Below, piece after piece: positions 57,703 to 64,000 of a stretch of DNA of 64,000 nt. The stretch's first letter is position 1, and every line of letters begins with the position of its first letter. A program made the translations under genes and the position numbers. The notes under the pieces were generated by a model. The model was not told the origin of the DNA and did not search any database. It was given only the letters and a program-made list of their open reading frames with translations. The DNA comes from Neobacillus endophyticus. Its GTDB lineage: Bacteria > Bacillota > Bacilli > Bacillales > Cytobacillaceae. The stretch spans positions 248,001 through 312,000 of the forward strand of contig NZ_JABRWH010000001.1 in the NCBI RefSeq assembly GCF_013248975.1, given 5' to 3'.

Positions 57703-58188
57703 TTGGAGAAAAAACAAAAGATTTCTTGGGGTGTCAGCTTTGGAAGCATAGCACTTGTGGCAGGAATGGTATCTTACCTTGGAGTGTCAAATGGCTATAA
57801 ATCAAATACACAAACGACATCACAGGATGGTTCTAATAATCAAATTCAGCAGCCTAGTTTTGGCGCTCGATCTAATCAAAATGATTCTTTCAATCAATCA
57901 GTTGGAGGGAATGATGACTCTTCTAGCTCATCACTTGGGGGAAATGATGGATCTTCTAGCCAAACAATAGGCGGAAATGATAATTCCTCCAATCAAAATG
58001 ATGGTTCCTCGCAATCCTTTCAAGGTGACGGCTCAGTGCAATCCGGCCAGAGTGACGGCTCGGAAAGCAATAACAATAATGATAACAACCAATTTTTCGG
58101 CAGTAACGATCAACAAAGCCAATTTTCAAATGGCGGTCCTTCCTTCGGCCATCATGGCGGCTTTGATTCTACAACAGGTGGAACCTGA
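57703..58188 (+). CDS. Membrane-anchored Ser/Asn/Gln/Gly-rich low-complexity protein
   Basis: I do not recognise a domain. The 161-residue product starts with a short Lys-rich segment and one membrane helix or signal anchor (WGVSFGSIALVAGMVSYLGV, about residues 9-28). The rest is outside and almost entirely Ser, Asn, Gln, Gly and Asp, with repeats of GGNDxSSS. It ends HHGGFDSTTGGT, distantly like the Ser/Thr-Gly-Ala-Thr core modified by ApbE enzymes. The start is TTG 57703 with AGAGGAG at 57687-57693. Its stop overlaps the ATG of the apbE-type gene, so the pair is coupled. Confidence 0.75.
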   Translation: MEKKQKISWGVSFGSIALVAGMVSYLGVSNGYKSNTQTTSQDGSNNQIQQPSFGARSNQNDSFNQSVGGNDDSSSSSLGGNDGSSSQTIGGNDNSSNQNDGSSQSFQGDGSVQSGQSDGSESNNNNDNNQFFGSNDQQSQFSNGGPSFGHHGGFDSTTGGT

Positions 58189-59060
58189 TGTATCAGTACC
58201 AATTCAATTCGATGAGCACTATGGTGCGGATTTCAATTAGTGTAGAACTGTTTGCCAATGATTTGCTGCCAATCTATAAACAGTTTGAGTTAATTGAAAA
58301 TATCTGCAGCCGTTTCCGTGAGGATAGCGAATTGTCGCAAATGAATCAACAGCTTGAACAGGAAGTTTCTGTATCTGAAGAAATGTTTTCGATATTAACA
58401 GATGCTGAACATTTTTATCTGAAAACAGGAGGATTGTTTAACCCAGGCATTCTAACAGCTCTTGAGCAAAATGGTTATAGAGCATCCATCGAAAAGATAC
58501 GAGGGAAAGAAATTGATGGTTCGGCCTCTCGTAACATTAATGCTGTATCAAACCTTCCGTTTTCATTAAACGCAATAAAACAAACTGTTATCCTTCAGAG
58601 GAAAATAGATCTCGGCGGGATCGCCAAAGGCTGGATCATCGACCGAGCGGCTAAGCTTTTAGAGAATCTTGGTTATGGTTTTATTAACGTGGGAGGCGAC
58701 ATTCGGATTTTTGGGGAGCTGCCCCGTCCATTAAACATTGGGATTGAAGATCCTTTTGATACCACCAAAATTATTACTTCCCTGCAGGTTCAAAACGGTG
58801 CCCTTGCTACCTCCACTTCAGCTAAAAGACAGTGGTATGTAAAAGGTGAAGTGAAGCATCACCTAATTGACCCAAGATCCGGTAAATCGTCTGATAGTTC
58901 GATTGTTTCAGCCACAGTATTAGCACCAACCGCTATCGAAGCGGATATCTGGGCTAAAACGATTCTGTTGCTGGGAGAAACGGAAGGTCAAGAATGGGTT
59001 CGAAGCAAAGGACTTGGAGCCGTCTTAATCAATAAATACGGTGATATCTGGAGAGGGTGA
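58188..59060 (+). CDS. ApbE-family FAD:protein FMN transferase
   Basis: Attaches FMN covalently to Thr or Ser of exported redox proteins. The 290-residue protein keeps SRFREDSELSQMN, the metal and flavin motif IDLGGIAKGWIIDRA and GFINVGGDIRIFG. It also has HHLIDPRSGKSSDSSIVSAT with the catalytic segment. Unlike most family members it has no visible signal peptide or lipobox, so it may act in the cytoplasm or need its neighbour for localisation. It overlaps the upstream gene at TGATG and precedes a ferric-reductase-like membrane protein by nine bases. No typical FMN-binding-domain substrate is present nearby. Confidence 0.9.
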   Translation: MYQYQFNSMSTMVRISISVELFANDLLPIYKQFELIENICSRFREDSELSQMNQQLEQEVSVSEEMFSILTDAEHFYLKTGGLFNPGILTALEQNGYRASIEKIRGKEIDGSASRNINAVSNLPFSLNAIKQTVILQRKIDLGGIAKGWIIDRAAKLLENLGYGFINVGGDIRIFGELPRPLNIGIEDPFDTTKIITSLQVQNGALATSTSAKRQWYVKGEVKHHLIDPRSGKSSDSSIVSATVLAPTAIEADIWAKTILLLGETEGQEWVRSKGLGAVLINKYGDIWRG

Positions 59061-59069
59061 TTGTAATAA

Positions 59070-59648
59070 ATGGAAATGTTCGAATGGTATATGATTCGGG
59101 CAACCGGTACAGTAGCCTATATCATGCTTTATTTGTCCATAATTGTGGGGCTGTATTCACAAGTACAGAAAAAGCGAAAACGAAAAATGACCAGTACCCT
59201 TTATTGGCACGAATCTTTGGCAAATTGGGCACTTATTTTAACCATTGGGCATGTTGGTTTGTTATTAATTGATTCTTATATGTCCTTTAATTGGCTGGAA
59301 GTATTAGTGCCTTTTACCTCTCAATATCAAACATTATCAATGGGGCTTGGCACCATCGCCATGTATTTTATTATTATGACGATCATTACTTCACAGGCAC
59401 GGAAAATGATTGGTTATCAAAGGTGGAGAAAACTGCACGCTTTAAATCCGATTCTCTATATCTTGGTAACTGTTCATGGTCTTATGTCCGGCTCTGATTT
59501 TCAAGGTGTGATTCTTGCTGCAGTGAATATTTTGCCGTTCGCTATTTTTGCCATTGTCATGCTGAAAGACAAATTAACGGTGAGTGCATCACAATATAAA
59601 GAAAACTCGCCGGCTGGCGAGTCTGGCAGGGCGAAGACAGAGGCGTAG
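59070..59648 (+). CDS. Ferric-reductase-like transmembrane protein, repeat-derived tail
   Basis: A 192-residue membrane protein with about five or six helices of the ferric-reductase-like (heme b) fold. His residues in LYWHESLANWALILTIGHVG, RKLHALNPILYILVTVHGLM (HALNP and VTVHGLM) are spaced as heme ligands. GAGGGTGA precedes the start. The last 17 residues (YKENSPAGESGRAKTEA) are encoded by copy 4 of the dispersed repeat, so the original C-terminus has been replaced. Third gene of the unit with the anchored protein and ApbE; a membrane electron-transfer role is inferred. Confidence 0.82.
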   Translation: MEMFEWYMIRATGTVAYIMLYLSIIVGLYSQVQKKRKRKMTSTLYWHESLANWALILTIGHVGLLLIDSYMSFNWLEVLVPFTSQYQTLSMGLGTIAMYFIIMTIITSQARKMIGYQRWRKLHALNPILYILVTVHGLMSGSDFQGVILAAVNILPFAIFAIVMLKDKLTVSASQYKENSPAGESGRAKTEA

Positions 59649-59753
59649 TTCGTCGTAAAGTACAGCTTTTCGACTGCGAGGCTAATGCTCACGAAGCTTT
59701 CCTTAGTGCACTTATGCCTGATAGGAAAGTTTTATACTTTCCTATCAGCTAAA
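59596..59753 (+). repeat. Dispersed repeat, copy 4 (longest; overlaps the ferric-reductase-like gene)
   Basis: Begins ATAAAGAAAACTCGCCGG, with the CTCGCC/GGCGAG hairpin, GGCAGGGCGAAGACAGAGG, and the GATAGGAAAGT/ACTTTCCTATC hairpin near the end. Compared with the others it carries 57 additional bases (59651-59707), so it may be the full-length form. It provides the stop codon of the preceding gene. Confidence 0.85.
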
Positions 59754-59785
59754 AATAACCGATTCCTATTTGGAATCGGTTATTT
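59753..59785. terminator. Bidirectional terminator before the rhodanese gene
   Basis: ATAACCGATTCC pairs with GGAATCGGTTAT (59755-59766, 59772-59783). It overlaps the last codons of the rhodanese gene on the minus strand. Confidence 0.8.
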
Positions 59786-60085
59786 GGTTTCACCGTGCCA
59801 GTCTAGCATTCCGCCAATCATATTGCGGACTTTATAGCCTTGATCCTGAAGATAATAGCAGACATTCTCACTGCGGCGGCTGGAGCGGCAAATAAAAATG
59901 TATTCTTTATTTTTATCAAAATAGTTAAGATTTGCCGGTATTTCTCCCATCGGGATATGTTTCGCGCCAGGTATCATTCCTTCTGCTACCTCTTCGTCTT
60001 CCCTTACATCGACAAGCTCAAGTTTTTCTCCTGCCTCAAGCTTTTTCTGCAATTCTACAGGCGTGATTATTTTAATTTCTTCCAT
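59780..60085 (-). CDS. ytwF: Rhodanese-domain sulfurtransferase (YtwF)
   Basis: Single-domain rhodanese of 101 residues that carries sulfane sulfur on a cysteine. VDVREDEEVAEGMIPGAKHI is the N-terminal rhodanese pattern, and Cys66 in the active loop CRSSRRS is the persulfide site. ATG 60085 (MEEIKI) is preferred because AAAGGATG lies upstream; the frame is open for 22 more codons into the leuS terminator. Donor and acceptor are unknown. Confidence 0.9.
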   Translation of the reverse strand: MEEIKIITPVELQKKLEAGEKLELVDVREDEEVAEGMIPGAKHIPMGEIPANLNYFDKNKEYIFICRSSRRSENVCYYLQDQGYKVRNMIGGMLDWHGETK

Positions 60086-60102
60086 CCCTATCATCCTTTC
60101 GG

Positions 60103-60138
60103 AAAAACATCCCCCAGCAATGGAGGATGTTTTTTTAT
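60103..60138 (-). terminator. leuS terminator
   Basis: AACATCC pairs with GGATGTT around the loop (60106-60112, 60125-60131) with A and T runs; ends leuS on the minus strand and could also work in the other direction. Confidence 0.8.
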
Positions 60139-62555
60139 TAGTTTGCAACAATATTGACTAGTTTACCTGGAACGGTAATAACTTTGCGAATGGTTTTTCC
60201 TTCGATTTGTTCTTTTACTCTGTCATCGTCCATCGCGATTCCTTCTAATGCTTCTTTTGTCGCAGCGGTTGGCACCATAAGCTTCGCTTTTACCTTGCCA
60301 TTCACTTGGATAACAATTTCCACTTCATCATCCACAAGCTTTGATTCATCATATGCCGGCCATGCTTCATAAGATATTGTATCGCTATGGTCAAGTTTTT
60401 CCCATAGTTCTTCCGTAATATGCGGGCAAACTGGCGAAAGCAATTTTACAAAGCCCTCCATATAATTTTTCGGAAGAACAGTTGCTTTATATGCCTCGTT
60501 AATAAATACCATCATTTGCGAAATCGCCGTGTTGAATCGTAACCCCTCGTAATCCTCGGTTACCTTTTTCACTGTTTGATGATATACCTTTTCCAAATTC
60601 GAAGATTCTTCATTTGGCTGAATTTTAGGGTTCAATTCGCCATTTTCCTCTACCAGCAAACGCCAGATACGATCAAGGAAGCGACGGGAGCCGTCTAATC
60701 CATTTGTTGACCAGGCAATAGATGCATCTAATGGTCCCATAAACATTTCATAAAGACGGAGTGTATCAGCGCCATGGCTGTTTACAATATCATCCGGATT
60801 TACGACATTCCCTTTTGATTTACTCATTTTTTCATTATTTTCACCTAGGATCATTCCTTGGTTGAACAGCTTTTGGAATGGTTCTTTCGTCGGAACCACA
60901 CCTAGGTCATATAAAAATTTATGCCAGAAGCGGGCATATAACAAGTGAAGTACAGCATGTTCTGCTCCGCCTATATAAATATCAACAGGAAGCCAGTGAT
61001 TTAATTTCTCTTCTGCAGCTAAGGCTTGATCATTTTTCGGATCAATATACCGTAGGTAATACCAGCAGCTGCCAGCCCATTGAGGCATTGTATTTGTTTC
61101 ACGGCGGCCTTTTTTTCCTGTTTGGGGATCAACAACATTCACCCAATCTTCGATATTAGCCAGCGGTGATTCACCTGTTCCAGATGGCTTGATTTCAGTT
61201 GTCTTCGGTAATGTTAATGGCAGTTGGTCTTCAGGAACAGCTGTCATTGTACCATCTTCCCAGTGAATGATCGGAATTGGTTCACCCCAATAACGCTGAC
61301 GGCTGAACAACCAATCACGGAGGCGATAGGTCACTTTTTTAGTGCCAATTCCTTTTTCTTCAAGCCAGGAAATCATTTTTTGAGTCGCATCGGTTTTGTT
61401 TAATCCATTTAAGAAATCAGAATTGATATGTTCGCCTTCACCGCTGTATGCTTCTTGCTCAATATTTCCGCCAGCCACAACTTCTTTTATTGGCAATTCA
61501 AATTTGCGGGCAAACTCATAGTCGCGCTCATCGTGCGCCGGAACTGCCATAATTGCTCCCGTTCCATAGCTGACCAATACATAGTCCGCGATCCAGATTG
61601 GCATTTTCTCGCCATTTGCTGGATTTATCGCATAGGCTCCTGTAAATACTCCTGTTTTGTCTTTCGCAAGATCCGTACGCTCCAGATCGCTTTTCCTTTT
61701 TACTTCTTCTAGATAAGCTGAAACTTCCGCCTGTTGTTCTGGAGTTGTAATCTTTTCAACTAATGTATGCTCCGGAGCCAGGACAGCATAGGTTGCACCA
61801 AATAATGTATCCGGACGGGTTGTGAAAACGGTAAAGGTATGATCATGATCAACTATTTGGAACGTAACTTCAGCACCTTCCGAACGTCCAATCCAGTTGC
61901 GCTGCATTTCTTTTAAGCTTTCCGGCCAATCTAGTTCCTCAAGATCTTCGAGCAGGCGATCAGCATAAGCAGTAATTTTCAGCATCCATTGTCTCATTGG
62001 ACGGCGTTCCACGGGATGTCCACCCCGCTCACTTTTACCGTCAATAACCTCTTCATTTGCGAGGACAGTTCCAAGTGCAGGACACCAGTTAACTGGAACT
62101 TCGTCGATATAGGCAAGGCCCTTTTCCCACAGCTTTAAGAAAATCCATTGTGTCCATTTATAATATTCAGGATCTGTCGTGTTAACTTCCCGATCCCAGT
62201 CATAGGAAAAACCAAGTGCTTTAATTTGGTTACGGAAGGTATTAATATTTTTTGTTGTAAATTCTGCAGGGTCATTACCAGTGTCTAAAGCATATTGTTC
62301 TGCTGGAAGACCAAACGCATCCCAGCCCATTGGGTGCAGTACATTATATCCCTGCATCCGCTTTAAGCGGGCAAGAATATCAGTTGCCGTATACCCCTCT
62401 GGATGGCCAACGTGGAGCCCTGCGCCAGATGGATATGGAAACATATCAAGGGCATAGAATTTTCTTTTCTCATATTCCTCGCTTGTTTTAAATGTTTTTT
62501 CTTCTTCCCATTTTTTTTGCCACTTTTTTTCAATTTGCTGATGATCGAAACTCAT
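60138..62555 (-). CDS. leuS: Leucyl-tRNA synthetase
   Basis: Charges tRNA-Leu. The 805-residue class Ia synthetase has the HIGH-type motif HVGH in [16 protein letters not shown]. The CP1 editing domain has [12 protein letters not shown], and the zinc-region-like insert is present. The signature KMSKS is in [16 protein letters not shown]. The C-terminal anticodon-binding domain follows, ending in [20 protein letters not shown] precedes ATG 62555. Expression is governed by a leucine T-box upstream. Confidence 0.97.
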   Translation of the reverse strand: MSFDHQQIEKKWQKKWEEEKTFKTSEEYEKRKFYALDMFPYPSGAGLHVGHPEGYTATDILARLKRMQGYNVLHPMGWDAFGLPAEQYALDTGNDPAEFTTKNINTFRNQIKALGFSYDWDREVNTTDPEYYKWTQWIFLKLWEKGLAYIDEVPVNWCPALGTVLANEEVIDGKSERGGHPVERRPMRQWMLKITAYADRLLEDLEELDWPESLKEMQRNWIGRSEGAEVTFQIVDHDHTFTVFTTRPDTLFGATYAVLAPEHTLVEKITTPEQQAEVSAYLEEVKRKSDLERTDLAKDKTGVFTGAYAINPANGEKMPIWIADYVLVSYGTGAIMAVPAHDERDYEFARKFELPIKEVVAGGNIEQEAYSGEGEHINSDFLNGLNKTDATQKMISWLEEKGIGTKKVTYRLRDWLFSRQRYWGEPIPIIHWEDGTMTAVPEDQLPLTLPKTTEIKPSGTGESPLANIEDWVNVVDPQTGKKGRRETNTMPQWAGSCWYYLRYIDPKNDQALAAEEKLNHWLPVDIYIGGAEHAVLHLLYARFWHKFLYDLGVVPTKEPFQKLFNQGMILGENNEKMSKSKGNVVNPDDIVNSHGADTLRLYEMFMGPLDASIAWSTNGLDGSRRFLDRIWRLLVEENGELNPKIQPNEESSNLEKVYHQTVKKVTEDYEGLRFNTAISQMMVFINEAYKATVLPKNYMEGFVKLLSPVCPHITEELWEKLDHSDTISYEAWPAYDESKLVDDEVEIVIQVNGKVKAKLMVPTAATKEALEGIAMDDDRVKEQIEGKTIRKVITVPGKLVNIVAN

Positions 62556-62574
62556 CTTTCTTTCCTCCTGTGAA

Positions 62575-62815
62575 TAAATAAAAACCCCTCATCCCAAACA
62601 GGGACGAGAGGATTGTATGTATCTTCCCGCGGTACCACCCACATTAGTGCAAAATGCACTCGCTTCATTCAACCTTAACGCGGTGAACGGCAAACACTAC
62701 TTACATTTCATGTTTGCAACTCAAAGGCGAGTTCATGATCTGCCCGGTTGACTTGCACCAGCCGCCAACTCTCTACAATCGGGTATGAACCACTACTACT
62801 CCTAATCACTGTCAT
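62575..62815 (-). promoter_or_regulatory. Leucine T-box leader of leuS
   Basis: On the minus strand, stem I starts near 62790 (AGAGAGTTGGCGGCTGGTG). A leucine specifier CTC is at 62731-62729. The T-box sequence GGGTGGTACCGCGGG is at 62640-62626. A terminator stem (about 62583-62610, GTCCC/GGGAT core) with T run follows just before leuS. Confidence 0.92.
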
Positions 62816-62949
62816 TCCAATATAAAATAACAAGTTAAATACAATTGTAGTAAATTTTCAAACAAGATGCAAGCAAACTTAAGCCTAATTTCATACTTGA
62901 CAAAAATCCAGCCTAATAAACCTAAAAAAGGCAGCAAAGCTATACTCAA

Positions 62950-63030
62950 CTACCCTTTTTATAACAGTCCACGTGGAGTGGACAAATCCCTACATTTGTC
63001 CACGGACGGTGCCTGACACCACAGTTTTCT
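62950..63030. repeat. Repeat-like hairpin element at the end of the MFS gene
   Basis: A perfect 10-bp stem, GTGGACAAAT (62978-62987) with ATTTGTCCAC (62994-63003), flanked by GTCCAC (62967-62972) and by GGTGCCTGACACC (63009-63021), itself a palindrome. From memory, GTGTCAGGCACC motifs are frequent dispersed elements in Bacillus genomes. The MFS gene ends within it. Confidence 0.6.
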
Positions 63031-64000
63031 TCTTCAAAACACGGTCATATGTCAGGGTTGTGATGATGGCTGCTATGAACAGGCCAATTAGTATGGTGAA
63101 GAGGGTTGGCATGCCGTAGAGGTCTGCAATGATGCCACCTAGTACTGGGCCGATCATTCTGCCACCTGTACCGGTGCTGTTGACAATGCCCTGGTATATT
63201 CCTTCTTTTCCTTTTGGCGCAAGGCTGAAGGCCACGGTTGGGACTGCCGGCCAAATAAACATTTCGCCAATTGTCAGAATCACCATGGCGGCGAGGAATC
63301 CAGTGAATGTTCCTGCCTTTGCCGCAATAATAAAAGAAACGATAAAAATGCCGATTCCTATGAGCATTTGTATCTTAAGGGAAGACTTCAGGTACTTCAG
63401 AACGATATTTAACAATGGCTGTCCCAGCACGATAAGGGCCCCGTTAATTGTCCAAAGCAAGCTATATTGCTTTAATGAAATATGAATTTCCTGGGTATAG
63501 GATGCTATTGTCGTTGTCCATTGATTATAAGCTACCCAGCAGAGCAAATACCCTAAGCATAAAATAAGTAACGCCTTAAGGTTAACATTGTTATTATTAA
63601 CCGCTTCCTTTTGCTCCTCCTGTTTTCCCTTTTTGGTAATATTGGATATTCCCTTGTAACCAAAAACAGCGATCAGCATGAAAAGGAAATACATGATCGT
63701 ATTTGCAAAAAATATCAGTTGAAATGAATAATTGGCCACAATCCCACCAAGGGCCGAACCAACTGCCACTCCGATGTTTTGAGCAACATACAGCGCATTA
63801 AAGGCTTTACGACCGCCTTCTTTCCAAACCGAGCCCGCCATTGCATACATGGAGGGAAAAATGATTCCAGTTCCAAATCCGACAATAGTAAGAAAAACAA
63901 CATATTCCGGCCAAACATTCCAAATTGATAGACCAATCAGTGCTAAAAGAGCAATGCTGATCCCTAATAAAATGGATTTGTAACCACCGATTTTATCAAA
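62990..64000 (-). CDS. MFS transporter (5' end outside the window)
   Basis: Major facilitator exporter or importer of unknown substrate. The frame stays open from its stop at 62990 to the window edge, so about 336 residues are seen and the N-terminus is missing. The motif A loop appears as DKIGGYKSILLG between helices 2 and 3, followed by about ten helices. IYQGIVNSTGTGGRMIGPVLGG is a second loop motif. An internal Met at 63850 is not the start. The last nine residues (VSGTVRGQM) are encoded by a repeat-like hairpin element, so the tail is probably not ancestral. Confidence 0.88.
   Translation of the reverse strand, partial: FDKIGGYKSILLGISIALLALIGLSIWNVWPEYVVFLTIVGFGTGIIFPSMYAMAGSVWKEGGRKAFNALYVAQNIGVAVGSALGGIVANYSFQLIFFANTIMYFLFMLIAVFGYKGISNITKKGKQEEQKEAVNNNNVNLKALLILCLGYLLCWVAYNQWTTTIASYTQEIHISLKQYSLLWTINGALIVLGQPLLNIVLKYLKSSLKIQMLIGIGIFIVSFIIAAKAGTFTGFLAAMVILTIGEMFIWPAVPTVAFSLAPKGKEGIYQGIVNSTGTGGRMIGPVLGGIIADLYGMPTLFTILIGLFIAAIITTLTYDRVLKKKTVVSGTVRGQM

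Overview
The window is low-GC Firmicute chromosome with the gene order of a Bacillus-type (Bacillaceae) genome. Most of it matches the Bacillus subtilis segment rpsD, tyrS, acsA-acuABC, ccpA, aroA, ytxGHJ, murC, sftA, ytpQ/ytpP, ytoP, ytzB, ytnP, trmB, ytzH, ytmP, amyX, ytlR, dat, pepV, ytzE, ytgP, ytfP, ytwF, leuS. Strong Shine-Dalgarno sites, many TTG starts, T-box leaders, cre boxes and a sigma-B promoter fit that assignment. The exact genus cannot be fixed from sequence alone; dispersed repeats and several insertions or losses relative to B. subtilis suggest a relative such as Neobacillus or Mesobacillus (inference).

Layout. 1-1016: rpsD with its leader. 1575-8996: an accessory block with an XRE-cupin regulator, a decayed stretch, a peptide/nickel-type ABC importer (two ATPases, lipoprotein, two permeases) and a small cupin protein. 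9435-13928: T-box controlled tyrS and a class A penicillin-binding protein. 13973-18532: acsA diverging from acuABC, the acetyl-CoA synthetase and its acetylation switch, with a near-perfect cre box. 18533-18945: a dispersed repeat followed by an unusual run of hairpins. 18973-22985: ccpA, aroA and the ytxGHJ stress operon. 23199-31896: M29 aminopeptidase, murC, sftA (with a 54-bp tandem repeat), ytpQ, ytpP, a DUF84 phosphatase and an M42 peptidase. 32087-41574: ytzB, ytnP, trmB, ytzH, ytmP, amyX-ytlR-thpR, dat, pepV. 42003-42918: ytzE and an unrecognised HExxH protein whose ribosome site lies in a hairpin.

42921-50502 is a compact arginine/ornithine catabolism cluster: rocR facing away from rocA-rocD-rocG-rocE. 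RocR-type palindromes and -24/-12 sigma-54 promoters precede rocA and rocE. Together these genes take up arginine/ornithine and convert ornithine to glutamate semialdehyde, glutamate and 2-oxoglutarate. 50546-50776 holds C-terminal stubs of a divergent LysR/transporter pair. 50799-51703 is an ArsR/SRPBCC operon with paired operators. Then come a DUF2935 protein, an E. coli-type speD, an rRNA pseudouridine synthase, ytgP, ytfP, cse60, a three-gene unit (Ser/Asn-rich anchored protein, ApbE flavin transferase, ferric-reductase-like membrane protein), a rhodanese, T-box controlled leuS and an MFS transporter cut by the window edge.

The least explained items are: a four-copy dispersed repeat with two hairpins (one copy encodes the tail of a membrane protein), the hairpin array after acuC, the HExxH gene with a sequestered ribosome site, the ApbE three-gene unit without a recognisable FMN-binding partner, the LysR/transporter deletion scar, and a 19-bp palindrome on the -35 box of the tyrS leader. 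No tRNA, rRNA, CRISPR array or intact insertion sequence was seen.
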